From: Adiantum capillus-veneris
Taxonomy: Eukaryota; Streptophyta; Polypodiopsida; Polypodiales; Pteridaceae
Length of the DNA stretch: 64,000 bases
Assembly: GCA_014529385.2 (NCBI GenBank)
Contig: CM043962.1
Span: 92,330,180 to 92,394,179, forward strand
Direction of reading: 5' to 3'
Shown here: positions 13,448-23,641 of the stretch, in pieces
Layout of the letters: every line of letters starts with the position of its first letter
How positions within the stretch are numbered: the first letter of the stretch is position 1
Translations under genes and position numbers: made by a program
The notes under the pieces: generated by a model
What the model saw: only the letters and a program-made list of their open reading frames with translations
What the model was told of the DNA's origin: nothing
Databases searched by the model: none

Positions 13448-14966
13448 TCAAGGATTGGGAGCACCATTGGAGCTCAGTGGGGAAGCAGACAAAGAAGCAG
13501 CAAAAACTGCAGCACATTTTTGCAAATGTGTTTAGGCCTACCAAAATGTCTTCATTCAAGCCGTTTCATGCCAATCCTGAGCGATGTTTTGTCCTCTTCA
13601 ACTTTGCAGAAGAAAGTTTTCTTAAAATCTTTACCAATTTTGAGATACGTCACTCAAACTGCCTACACGTCTAGGGTACACATCTGCATATTTTTACATA
13701 TCTGTTTTGACCTGAAAAAACAGCACATTTCAGGTCCATTCCTAGGTTCCCAACCGTTTTCGCATGGTCTACAACTTTGCAAAAGAAAGTTTATGCAAAT
13801 TCTGAACGGTTTGGGAGATATGGGCTGACCGGTTGCAAGGTATTCGAAAAGTTGAAGATTATGTATGCCTATTGTGGTGATTTGCTCCATTCGAAGAGCT
13901 CGGATTGAGCTTTGTCATTCTCTTATTTTGTGCATTGATGTTTTTCTCTCAGTGACGAGAGTGTGGAGATTTTCAACAAATTTATGCACATACATTGAGA
14001 ACACTTTGTGGATATATATATGCATTGTTGTGGACTCTCAAGATTCGAGAGTCGGATTCATCACAAGTTATGTGCATTGACTTGTGTAATTAAGCAGATT
14101 TCAAGAGTGTGGTGCACCGGTTTGCAAAGAGTTTTGCAAGCATTTTGAGCATGATTGTGAGCTGAATTTTCAGCTGATTTGGATGCTCATTTGCTACACA
14201 TTTGGTACATGCTTGATACTCGTTTACATTGCCATGTGGATGCACATGATGTGCACTTTTTGGCGGTGATATTCTTTGCCTTGCAATGGCATATGTGGGC
14301 TGATTTTCAGTTGTTTTGAGCATCAATTTGTGTCATATTTTGGTTGGTTTGCATCCAAGTTTATGCTAGTATATGCCTCGCTTGTAGAGTGTGGCTGATG
14401 CACTCTGTGTTTCGGATTACATGATTGTTTTCCAAGTTTAGGGAGTTGAGACTTTGGGGCAGCTCATGTATGCTTGAGTGCGGATTTTCTCATGGTTTTG
14501 AGCATGTTTATGGCATGTATGGTTATTATGGTTATATAGACAAATACTGCAGAAACTCTGTCGGATTTTTCTTGCGAGTTTATTTGTTTATGCGCATGGT
14601 TTGCAATCGTGTTTAGATTGCATTTGGCACTCAGTGGTTGCTTTGCCATTGTGTTTTGGCACCGCATTGTGAGAGTGTTTACTCACCGGATTATGTCATT
14701 TGACATACATCTGGTAATCTCTTCAGGAGGGAGATTGTTGATGATAGTTTCATTGATTACCACATAGTGTTCTTGGGTTTTTTGGCATCATTTGAGTGGT
14801 TTTGATCACTTGTTCGTTACATTGATCGCCATGTTTGGTGATACTTCTCTTAGACAACTTATGCCAGCTTATGTTGTATTTTGACAGTACTTGATGTATG
14901 AGTTAGCCAGGCTTTGGCTATTGTTAGTGGATCGAATTTTGCTTGGTCTTGTCACAAGTTATCGCC
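13448..14966 (+). other. Long non-coding leader of the copia element
   Basis: About 1.5 kb separates the primer site from the first gag ATG. Open frames here overlap in all phases with no domain. The phrase CAACTTTGCA(G/A)AAGAAAGTTT occurs twice (about 13600 and 13771) in similar surroundings, suggesting an old internal duplication. Confidence 0.6.
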
Positions 14967-15372
14967 ATGGATTTGGCATGTACATCATTGTTAGGGTTTG
15001 TGTTGTTCCATAAAAAGTTTGATGGTTCAAACTTTGAGCATGAAAAGCACGTATGCATGATGCATTGACTCAGTTGGGCCAAGTGTTGCCACTATAGGGC
15101 ATGGATGCTAGGCCAGAGTCTACGACTGACGATGAGTGGGAGGACTTGAATGAGCTTGCACGTTCAACGATCATGTTACACCTTGGTGAGTCTGTCTATC
15201 ACATTGGTTTGGATGCATGTACAACTAGAGAGTTATGGCAAAGATTGTGCAATGCTTTTGGCACAAATGAGTCTAGAGAGATGCCTACAGTCAAAGGACG
15301 ATCTCTCAGACATAGAGATGTTGTGTGTTGGCATTGTGGTCATACAAAAGCATGTACATAGGCATTGTTTTC
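14967..15372 (+). pseudogene. Copia gag, broken (UBN2-type plus zinc knuckle)
   Basis: ATG at 14967 opens a frame reading KFDGSNFEHEKHV, the usual start of copia Gag ('KFDG-NF--WK'), which stops after about 34 codons. A second frame from 15101 continues with EWEDLNELARSTIMLHLGES and TTRELWQRLCNAFGT, the conserved UBN2/Gag core. It then jumps to WHCGHTK, the start of the zinc knuckle; compared with the copy at the left edge, the middle of Gag is missing. The end of the knuckle continues in a different frame. It is therefore at least twice frame-broken and internally deleted. Confidence 0.75.
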
Positions 15373-15905
15373 GACGAATGAGACAACGCGGGAGACAACA
15401 CAAGAGGGATGCTATCACTTTGGATGATGTGGCAGCAGATGTAGTGTATGTGGCTACATATAACGGAGATGTTGACTTTGCTTCCATATTTACTCTGGAC
15501 TTTCTTATGTCGGTTTTTGACGACACATTACCTTCGCATTGGATACTAGATGTGAGTGCTAGATTTCATGTCACGCCGAGTCGTGAGTGGTTTAGCACAT
15601 ATGCTAGTGGTATGCTTGGACATGTATGTCTAGCTTATGATTTAGTGCATGACATAGTTGGTGCAAGAGATGTCAGACTATTGTTTCCAAGTGGTGCATC
15701 ATACGTGTTGCGAGATGTATGCCATGTGCCAGGTTTGACGCAAAGCTTGATCTCTGTGAGTCAGTTATGAGACAACGGATGCCAAGTAGTGCTGGATGAG
15801 CACAGTTTCAGATTGCATCGTGGACAACTAGTCATGGCGAGAGGTGCTAGTGTTGGCACGATTCATGCGATGCGAGTACGTCACGTACGAGAGGGCACAG
15901 TCTTC
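15373..15905 (+). pseudogene. Copia protease and Gag-pre-integrase segment
   Basis: After the knuckle the frame reads to HWILDVSARFHVTPSREWFS and on to RLLFPSGASYVLRDVCHVPG, then LTQSLISVSQL. This is the copia aspartic protease. The catalytic triad, normally Asp-Ser-Gly-Ala, reads Asp-Val-Ser-Ala, so it is inactive. A stop (TGA at about 15768) is followed by the Gag-pre-integrase text (LDEHSFRLHRGQLVMARG). Integrase should follow but is absent; about 290 bp later the RT tail begins. Confidence 0.78.
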
Positions 15906-16192
15906 GTGAGTACGTAGCCAAGACGAGGCATGTCTCCTTTGCAGATAGGTTGCATGATGCTCCGGTTTGTGAGCATGTTGAGCCAGTTGTGCAGACAGTT
16001 GCGCAGCAGAGCATGTGATTCGTGGATATGATGACAGATATGGATGGCTTGAGTGCTGAGGATTCAGTCGTGATTCAGTCATTCATGGATATGCTTAGGC
16101 CAGAGGTTGATGTGTGTGAGACAGGGTTCCAGACAGACATATGCTCTTGGTGCGCATGTGGCATGTGATGGACAAGAGGATGGATTCAGGGA

Positions 16193-16500
16193 TTGGAGTT
16201 CGGGTGTCAGGGTGATTTCCATGAGTGGAGTTCTGAGCCAGATTTGACTAAGATGGTCAGATTGGCAGATATTGCTAGGATTGTATCAGCATTTGGGAGT
16301 CTCGTGTACGAGATACTGATCTCAAGACCCGAGATTGCATTTGCAGTAGGTGCATTTGCAGTGGGAGTAGTTAGTTGTGCAGTGACTGACGTTGGCCTTG
16401 AGCATAGGGGCACTTTGCAGCGTATGTGAGATACCTACAGGATGTGTACAGCTTTGGTGAGGAGTATGGTGTCGATCGCTCTATACTTTCTCTACGATTA
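16193..16500 (+). pseudogene. Copia RT C-terminal tail
   Basis: The frame reads ARIVSAFGSLVYEILISRPE and then IAFAVGAFAVG, corresponding to the 'Y-x-x-x-GSLMY-----RPDIA-AVG' block that follows the copia RT core. The catalytic YVDD region upstream is not present. Afterwards RYLQDVYSFG replaces the usual RNase H text. The minus-strand copy at 30.1-31.4 kb has the same junctions, so this deletion is shared. Confidence 0.7.
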
Positions 16501-16628
16501 GAGCTGGATGCGCACAGATTTAGGGAGCCAGTGGGTGTTGATTGAGGTCATACTTGTGATGGCCTTGTACAGGTTTTGTACGGTTTTCTTTTCTGTCTCA
16601 CGGCCACATTGGCCTTTACGTGGGAGGT

Positions 16629-16817
16629 TGTTGGGGTAAAGCCCCATTTGGCCGGTTAGGCCAGGTGCCCACCCACTATACTTATTCATTATGTACATAA
16701 TAGAATAAGGGGTCTCACATGTAGATAGTGAGTTTTAGTCCCTACAAACACAAGGTCTCCTCTTCTCCTCTCTTCTCCGTTGCACACACACACACACGCT
16801 CTTGCACGCGCACTTCA
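16629..16817 (+). mobile_element. 3' LTR of the 13.2 kb copia element
   Basis: 189 bp, TGTTGGGG...CACTTCA, preceded by the purine tract GTGGGAGGT and followed at once by the target-site copy TGAAC (16818-16822). Confidence 0.92.
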
Positions 16818-16822
16818 TGAAC

Positions 16823-17550
16823 AAGGCCTTGTCCCCCTTATGGGACCCTTGTTTTTTGTTGGCCCTACATATGGTAGTTTAGATGCTAGATTATGACTTA
16901 TCACCCCCATGTACTGAACTTACCCTAATGAAAAAATATCAACGGTTTGCAAAATTTTGTCTTGTGTTTGACACATAAATGATAGTATTGTAATCTAAGC
17001 TTTAAACAATGTGGTGAAGTTTATTACTACAATTGATCATGTGCCTTTAGTTTGTTTTCAAACAGGTCTCTATTGTGCAAGTGCAAACATTTAGCTGGTT
17101 GTTGTTGTTAAAGAGTATAGATAGAGAAAGAGAGCATTGAGAAAGCAAGCTATGAAGAGATTTAAAGAGAGCATTTGAGTTTGGATCAATATATTGCTCG
17201 TCTCAAGGCCGTCAAGAATTACTTAATCTATGTGCAACCCTCAGGTGTTGTGATTGAGGGTTATTGGATTCCTCTTCGGGAACCTATGTGGGTGCTCAAA
17301 TATCTTGAAAAGAAGAGCAGCATGCACTTGTGCTTGACCTAAATAGTCTCTTTCCCCCAGCGGGCACCATCCGAGCTACCAATGCAACTTAATGCATGTT
17401 TCCATTCTTTGGCTGGCGTAGATGACCTGAGCTATCATTGAACTGAGCTACCACAAATTTTCTCTCAAAGGCTTGAAGGTTTTGGGCTTTCTAGATCTGC
17501 TTTAGATAGTAGTATCTGGTGATCATTGATTGGTGTGCATACCATATTTA
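16823..17550. other. No gene recognised
   Basis: A plus-strand stretch at about 17160-17340 can be read for some 60 codons (SLDQYIARLKAVKNYLIYVQ, then PSGVVIEGYWIPLREPMWVL). It looks protein-like but matches nothing I know. It may be an old exon or transposon piece. Confidence 0.3.
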
Positions 17551-17557
17551 CTTGGTT

Positions 17558-18470
17558 CTAAAATCTTCTCCCTTCCAGAGCTAAGCCGTTCCTAAAGAAG
17601 AGTATCTTCCATGTCCCTTCCACCCATTTGCAGATTTGACTAGCAAGACCCTTTAAGGAAGGGCAATCTTTAAACAGATGCAAGGGATCCTCTGAAGTTG
17701 CCTTGCACCCATAGCAAGTAACAGTGCCAATCTCTCTAGCAAGAATCTTATTCTCTGTTGGGATCACATTAGGGAGAAATTGGACTCTAAAAGGGGCTCT
17801 ATAAGGAGGTTTGACTTTGCCTCTCTTGTCCAAAGTGGACAACCCGGTGAAGTACATAAGCGCTTTGTCAAAACCCTATCAACCAACATATCATTGGAAA
17901 GATTCAGAAAGTAGGTTCTAAATCCCCAAACTTCTACAAATTTGGAGTTGATTTGTAGAGTTATGGCTTCCCCACTAAAGTTGAAATGTGGAAAGAGATT
18001 CCATTTATAATATGGAGTTGCTACATGAAAAAATAGAATCTTTTAAAATATAGGAAATTTGATGGCATGCTATATATCAATAGATAGATCTCGATGAGTA
18101 CATTCTAAATCCAAAAGGTTCGACAAGTTTTGATTTCATATGTAAAAATTTTATTGTGTGCCCGTTTTGAACAAGAGGGAGAAAGTCAGTCCTTATAGTG
18201 CCCATTTGAAAGTCCAAAATTTCCATAATGTAGGCCCACAACACTTTCCAAGTGAAAATTTTCAATGATCTTGGCCATTTTATCTCCCATATAGTGTTTA
18301 CACACTTTAGCCACTTCTCTTCAAACCAATCCACTCTCCATAATTTGATGAGCGGAGGGAACCAATTTGCTTTAATAAATGTCAACTTGTTATAAGTTTC
18401 CAATGTTTTCAAAAGTACATTTTGTCATTGGGCCAATGCCCAGCTTTCCAATCGAGTTCCATCCTTGTGA
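17558..18470 (-). pseudogene. LINE (non-LTR) 3' end: RT C-terminal zinc-binding domain
   Basis: Two minus-strand frames fit the region after LINE reverse transcriptase. The upstream one (18077-18412, extendable to about 18470) has TIWEIKWPRSLKIFTWKVLW, matching the 'W---P-K---F-W' start of the zf-RVT domain. The downstream one (17558-17857) has TCYGCKATSEDPLHLFKDCP, its zinc-binding C-x2-C-x8-H-x4-C half. Between them the frame is lost. The catalytic RT and the endonuclease are not found; a frame at 18571-18774 may be a further piece. This is a 5'-truncated dead LINE, the usual fate of such copies. Confidence 0.65.
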
Positions 18471-18997
18471 CATGCATTGGACAATTGTACAGAACTGTTG
18501 AGACTCTATTGATCAATAGCCTTTCATTTAGATCGAGGTGTAGCACCACTAACTGGTAGTAATGTCTTTCTTAAACAATCCATCTAGAGTAGGAAAAAAC
18601 ATTGACTTTGCCATGTGGCCCCATTAGACAAGCTAAATTCATTGGTAAACAAGTGCTCACAAAAAGCTTAATCCAATGGTCTACAACGGCTTCCAAGAGG
18701 AGGAGGAGTTGGAGTGCGTTGACCTTAGTTCCATCAAAGAGCAGGTAGTGGAGAGATCTCTCGTGCATCCACAAATGTGTTTAGATTTCTATAAATAGAG
18801 GCGGTGCGTCCACAAAATATGTGCTAATTACATACATATTATAATAAATAGAGGGAGAGATGTGGTTTAATTATTACAAATTACAGATTACAGATGGTTA
18901 CAATGGGAAGAGAGCAGAAGCATGGGAGGTGCCACAAGGCGGAGGCCCAAAGATCTACAAGATCGTGCTGGCTGGTGCGTCTCACGTTGGTTGACCA
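18471..18997. other. No gene recognised, upstream of PSY-like gene
   Basis: May include more LINE remnant on the minus strand (18571-18774). No other structure seen. Confidence 0.35.
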
Positions 18998-19122
18998 GCC
19001 GCTCCCTTCCATGGCTCTTATAATGCCATTCCTCCTTTTCCATGGCCAGCTTCTTTATCAAGATCCGCAGTACCTCTCTCTGTCTCTCTCCCCACACACA
19101 CACTCGCGCGCACACACAAACA
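18998..19122 (+). promoter_or_regulatory. Putative promoter and 5' UTR of the PSY-like gene
   Basis: TTATAATG at 19018-19025 could be a TATA box 98 bp before the ATG. It is followed by a pyrimidine patch (CTCTCTCTGTCTCTCTC, about 19074-19090) and a CA-rich leader, a common layout of plant 5' ends. The start codon context AACAATGAC is close to the plant optimum. The transcription start cannot be fixed from sequence. Confidence 0.4.
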
Positions 19123-19204
19123 ATGACTCGGACAGTGCTGCTGCTGCTAGTGACGCTCATCTTGGCAACTCATGGCGCAGCCCATGCACGCATTCTTCTC
19201 GACC

Positions 19205-19249
<45 letters not shown>

Positions 19250-19399
19250 CGGCGGCCAGCTTCCCTTTTAATGTAGTATTTCATCATCATTTTGAAGTAG
19301 ATGTGGTGATGTTGTTGTGCAGCATTGTTTCCCTCTGAGTATGCATCCCATGGCTCATTTGGAGAGCACCCTCAACGCCGCCCCAACTTCATTATCGCC

Positions 19400-19437
<38 letters not shown>

Positions 19438-19563
19438 CTTCGCCTACGACCTTAAATGTTATCCTCGTGTCTGTTGTGTAATTGGAATAGCCTTTCTATC
19501 ACCCAGTTATCGTTGAGTTATAGTTCTTAGAGTTCAAAACTCGTTGGATAGATCTTTGAGGAC

Positions 19564-19599
<36 letters not shown>

Positions 19600-19952
19600 A
19601 TGAGAAGGAACACCATAGATACACCAAGGAATTTACAACACCCAACTCTCAAGACTTGTAAGAGCAACCAAAAAAAGGCATTTCCAACACACATTGGATT
19701 CCATACATCAAGCAACCTCCTCTCAATCCAATTGTTTTGTTTATGCAATGCTATCCAAATACACCATTTTCAAAACATTCCTAGTAATTTCTAAACTTCC
19801 ACTGATCAATCTCTTTGCATTGATTTTCTTTTGTGTTGATGGTGTAGTTGAATGTGGCATCGACACATGAGAGGAAGCTCATTGAGAGGGAGCTTGCTAG
19901 TGATTACCCAGTCTCTCAAGCAAATCGATCTAAAACACCCAAAAGGGGATAA
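19123..19952 (+). CDS. PSY-like sulfated-tyrosine peptide precursor, 3 exons
   Basis: Joining 19123-19207, 19323-19402 and 19848-19952 gives an uninterrupted 89-residue protein. All junctions are GT...AG and the phases fit (1, then 0). Exon 1 encodes a signal peptide: MTRT, a hydrophobic run VLLLLVTLILA, and a small-residue AAHA cleavage region. Exon 3 ends with ERELASDYPVSQANRSKTP then KRG and a TAA. The spacing DY-P-x3-AN-x4-P matches the PSY family of secreted peptides (Asp-Tyr sulfated by TPST, then AN and a Pro). The His common in that family is Lys here. PSY peptides act outside the cell on leucine-rich-repeat receptor kinases to balance growth and stress. Both introns begin with a (CT)n tract directly after the GT. 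The gene model is seen in the sequence; the family is inferred from a short motif. Confidence 0.65.
19208..19322 (+). other. Intron 1 of the PSY-like gene
   Basis: 115 bp, CAG|GT donor and TTGTTGTGCAG acceptor. The first 40 bases are GT followed by pure CT repeat. Confidence 0.6.
19403..19847 (+). other. Intron 2 of the PSY-like gene
   Basis: 445 bp, CAG|GT donor running straight into (CT)n, a second CT tract at about 19568-19596, and a pyrimidine-rich acceptor ending GGTGTAG. Small frames inside it are not genes. Confidence 0.6.
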
Positions 19953-20589
19953 GTCAATTCACGGCTTAAACATGATATGGATTGAGGCATCACAATACTT
20001 CTTTAGCAACATCAGATCGGTCTTCAATGTATTCATTCAAACACTAAAAGAAAGTGATTAGAATACAATACAACAGAATAATTTGTATCGATGGGCTAAT
20101 CCGTCCAAGCTTTGTTGTGCATTGTAACCTACTACATGCAATGAATCAACTGCATACTTTAGCTTTGTTTTTGGAATTTCAACATTGACTGAATGGAAGA
20201 TATTTTGCTACCATTTAGTATGTAGTCTCACTACATATCCCACAAAAATAGGATATTTCTCTAAAACATGCTGCAAACTTCAATAAGATGATTGTATCTA
20301 GTCATTAGTACCTATATATACTTTTATTAATGGCTCTTCATATAACCAAATGAAGTAGCAAGGAGGGAACCATAAAAGTGAAGTTCAGATGATCGAGCAG
20401 CAAAAGCAAAGTGTTGGCAACTACAATTTTAATTCCACAGACAGGATCAAACTCGTAGTGCATGGAAGATGTTTATATTTCAAGTTTCATGTTGATGTAG
20501 ATTTAATTGAACAATAAATGTATAAATTTAAATAGGCCACCTTGTATGTCGCTTGGGCATGACCTTTATGCATCAAAGAGACAACTAGA
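19953..20589. other. 3' flank of PSY-like gene, no gene
   Basis: AT-rich, presumably 3' UTR then intergenic. AATACAATACAACAGAATAA around 20060-20080 is a plausible plant poly-A region. Confidence 0.4.
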
Positions 20590-21420
20590 CTATCCAAACT
20601 CAACCATTGGGGTACTCAATGCTTTCCCCCCTTTCATGTTAAAATGTTGCAGGACCTTGTGAATATACTCTTCTTGTGATACTTCAAGTATTCTACACTT
20701 ACGATCTCTCTTGATACACATACCAAGAAAGTGATGTGTATTGCCCAAATCTTTCATAGCAAACTACTTGCTTAAGGCATCTCTGAGGAGTGAAATCTCA
20801 TCTTTTGACTTCTCGACTATAAGCAGATCATCCACGTATGAGATTAGAATGATCAGGGAACCATCATTCAACCTCCTTGTATACAAGTAGTGATCTTCTT
20901 CTCTCTGTACATAACCTTGGGATTGAATGTACTTATCAAACTCGATGTACCACTACCTTGAGCCTTGCTTTAGTCCATACAAAGCTTTCTTGAGTCTACA
21001 CACCAGTTTTTCCCTTGTTGGCTTCTCAAGCTTTATGTCAAAACCTTTTAGCTGTATAATGTAGACATCTTCTTCAAGATCCTTGTGAAAAAACCGCGGG
21101 TAGGTCACCTAATAAAAATGTAACGTATCACGTGAGTTCAACAAAAGGGTATTTAAAGCTCTTGAAACTTACAGAAATATATATACAAAAGGGTATTATA
21201 TTTTCAAATTTGAAAAAAACTTACAGATTCTAAAATAAAAGGGTACATTATATTCTTAACAAAATTCACAGATAAGGGGTTTTACAAACATGTCTTGAAC
21301 GCACGTGATATGGTAGTTTATACACAGTGAACCCCCCAAGGAAAAACGTTGTCTTCACATCCATTTGAACCAATTCCATGTCCTCAATGGCTAGCAAGAA
21401 GCAGTGTAGTCATCTTGACC
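20590..21420 (-). pseudogene. Copia copy A reverse transcriptase, interrupted
   Basis: The palm reads GSLIILISYVDDLLIVEKSK with the catalytic YVDD at 20821-20838 intact. Upstream is VCRLKKALYGLKQGSR, downstream QFAMKDLGNTHHFLGMCIKR. A 245-bp insertion splits the conserved 'KTTFLHGDLEEDVY' block. The reading frame ends near 20590 without RNase H. Confidence 0.78.
21094..21339. mobile_element. MITE-like inverted-repeat insertion in copia RT
   Basis: About 245 bp that the copia RT alignment leaves unexplained. The ends are inverted repeats of about 43 bp: GGGTAGGTCACC... on the left and, on the other strand from the right, GGGGGGTTCACT.... The best core is TATCACGTGAGTTCAA (21126-21141) against TATCACGTGCGTTCAA (complement of 21295-21310), 15 of 16. 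Flanks read GTGAAAAAA and GGAAAAAC, a possible imperfect target duplication. The middle holds three diverged copies of a unit starting (A)AAAGGGTA and ending ACTTACAGA. It has no coding capacity. Confidence 0.68.
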
Positions 21421-21769
21421 ACTGGGAAATAATCTCATCAAAATCTACGCCTTTTTTTTTCTTGAATCCTTTAGCAACCAATCTAGCCTTATACTTAGGC
21501 TAGATTTTTTAGAAAAAAATATTGCGCTCTTTGAAGAAATATTTGTTTGTGTACTAATGGAAGGTGCATCACAAGCACGCCCAGCATTCTACGTAACTAG
21601 TAGTGAGGCAACATGTGAGAATGCCTCACACCCAAATACACATAAACTATCGTAACTAGGTTGTTTGCCCATCCACATCTCCTGCAAAATCTTATACTTC
21701 AATATTGTACTAAGTGATCAGTTTATCAAGTAAAAAGCTGTCATGACAGCTTCCCCTCAAAACTCCTGA

Positions 21770-22330
21770 GGTAAAGTGGTCGTAGATAGCATAGGAGTGA
21801 CCCATTCTTAGATAGTCCTATTCATCCTTTCAGCCACACCATTATGAGTGGGTGTGTAAGGAGTGGTAAATTGTCTTCTAATACCTCATTTATTATAGAA
21901 GTCCTCGAAATTAGAGGAGATATACTCACCTCCATTGTTAGTTTGCAAAGCTTTAAGCTTTCTACATGACTGGTTTTCTACTATATCCAAGAACTTCTGA
22001 AAGATACTGAAGAATTTGCTCTTCTACTTCAAGAGATAAACCCACACCTTCCTAGTAGAGTCATCTATGAATGTTATGAAGTATAGTGCCTCCCCTAGAG
22101 ACTTAATAGGCATAGGTCCACATAAGTCGCTATGAGTAAGATCTAGAGGGATTCCTAACTCTTCGTCTAAAGGCGTTGAGGTTAACCTAGTCTATTTTTC
22201 ATAAACGTAGTGCTCACATAAAGAAAAATCAAAATAATCTAACACGAGGATATAACCTGAATGTTGCAATACCTTCATTCCTTTCTCACTCATATGTCCT
22301 AGCAACTATGCCATAACAATATAGATGGCA
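21770..22330 (-). pseudogene. Copia copy A integrase
   Basis: Pieces read SNLCEHY-type pre-integrase text, [16 protein letters not shown] (first catalytic Asp), LQTNNGGEYISSNFEDFY (where DNG is expected; the Asp reads as Asn) and TTPYTPTHNGVAERMNRTI (catalytic Glu in VAERMN). Stops interrupt it. Loss of the second Asp alone would disable strand transfer. Confidence 0.7.
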
Positions 22331-22754
22331 ACTCAGCTACACAAATAGAATTCTCTTTCACTGAAGAGATATAGAGTAAATACAATGAGCTAGACTTCTA
22401 GCCTTTAAGCATGTCCATGTTTCCTTTCTTGAATAGCCAAGAACCATGTGCAAAAATAGTAGTTTAACCCAAATCGTCTAATTTCCCAACAAACATCAGA
22501 CTCTTTGTCAATTTGGGTGCTTGTCTGATATTTTACAGCATAAAATCGGTGCCATTACACATACAAAGTTTTATGGCCCCAATACCGCATATATCAAGCT
22601 CATAAGAATTATTGGGCTACATTGTACCATGTGTAGCAGTATATGTGAAGAACCACTCCTTATGAGGAGTCACATGAAAGCTAGCACTTGAGCCCACTAT
22701 CCAATTATGAGCATAACACTTGTCAAGAGCTAACAATGCATCGAGAGTCAAATA

Positions 22755-23641
22755 TCAAGTGAAGATCAACACATCAAGAACAGTCTCAACAGCTGGAGAC
22801 TCAACACCATTAAGTTCTTCTATCTTCACGGTGCTCTTAGGTATGTCAAAATTCACGTTTTCTTTGTCTTTTTCACAATGTAATGCACGGAGATCCTTCT
22901 TCATGTGTCCCTTTTTATAACAGTAATAACATTCAACGTTCTTCATGTCTCTTCCACAACTCTTGCTACAATTGTTCTTGTGATCCTGAGAATGATCGCA
23001 ATTATGACCACGCTGTCGTGTCTTTCCACTACCCATATATGCATCACCATGCCCACTCACATCAAGAGACTGACATTGAATCTCCTCAATGAGAGCCGTG
23101 ATAGTAACATCATTGAGAACAATCTTGCCCTTGGAGGTGGAGTTATTAATGGCAATATTGAACATATCTCATGATGATGACAGCAAACATAGCAAGAAGA
23201 TGGTATTCATCTCATCATCAAAGTTAAGGCCTTTGGTAAGTTACAAAAAGACATTGTTGAACTCATTCAAATGAGAGCTAACATGGTTGCCTTCTTTCAT
23301 GTTCATGCGCATAAGTTTCTTCATTAGAAAAACCATGTTCAAGGCACTTTTCCCAACCCATCTTGCACATAAAGCATCCCATGAATCTTCGACATTAGCC
23401 TTATCCATTATTGTGAAGTAAATGGATTCACCAAGGTGCAAGCGAATGGTTTCCATAGCACACTTATTCAAATCTTCCCATTAATCATTAGTGTATGCAT
23501 CTATTTTCTCTCATGCAATGGTGCTATCAAGGCCTTATTGATCAACACATCCTGCATATGCTACTTTCAGATTGCAATGTTTGTACCATCAAACTTCTTG
23601 ATGTAGTACTCATCCTTGTCCGAAGCACTACTAGTAGTCAT
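22755..23641 (-). pseudogene. Copia copy A Gag
   Basis: Starts MTTSSASDKDEYYIKKFDGT, the usual copia Gag opening, then TIRLHLGESIYFTIMDKAN and VEDSWDALCARWVGKSALN (UBN2 core). Near 22900-22940 it has the knuckle CYYCYKKGHMKKDL, in which the fourth zinc ligand (Cys) has become Leu. Several in-frame stops occur between these blocks. Gag would have formed the particle and packaged RNA; this one cannot. Confidence 0.72.

Larger units (their letters stand above)
13242..16817 (+). mobile_element. Internally deleted Ty1/copia element, complete ends
   Basis: This 3,576-bp element is delimited exactly. LTRs at 13242-13433 and 16629-16817 run TGTTGGGG to CACTTCA. The perfect 5-bp target duplication TGAAC lies at 13237-13241 and 16818-16822. 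A tRNA primer site follows the 5' LTR and the polypurine tract GTGGGAGGT precedes the 3' LTR. Inside are a long leader, gag pieces, a protease/Gag-pre-integrase piece and only the tail of RT. Integrase and the RT catalytic core are absent, so the copy cannot transpose by itself. By eye the LTRs differ at roughly 14 of 190 positions, so the insertion is not recent. Confidence 0.93.
20590..23641 (-). mobile_element. Ty1/copia copy A, decayed gag-pol
   Basis: Read on the minus strand, the parts come in copia order: Gag (ATG at about 23641), zinc knuckle, protease/pre-integrase, integrase, RT. All are shot through with stops and shifts. No LTRs were identified on either side. A 245-bp inverted-repeat element interrupts the RT at 21094-21339. 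The same family is represented by copy B on the plus strand at 25055-28742: both encode SGHGD, KIEELN and YVDD(L/M)LI stretches that line up. The two copies face away from each other, about 1.4 kb apart. Confidence 0.8.

Noticed and set aside
17160-17340. Possible exon (YIARLKAVKNYLIYV...)
   Set aside because: Protein-like, but no splice partners or known family; left as unassigned in the gap entry.
19600-19794. Separate plus-strand gene inside intron 2 of the PSY-like gene
   Set aside because: No family features; the frame starts in a CT tract and is better explained as intron.
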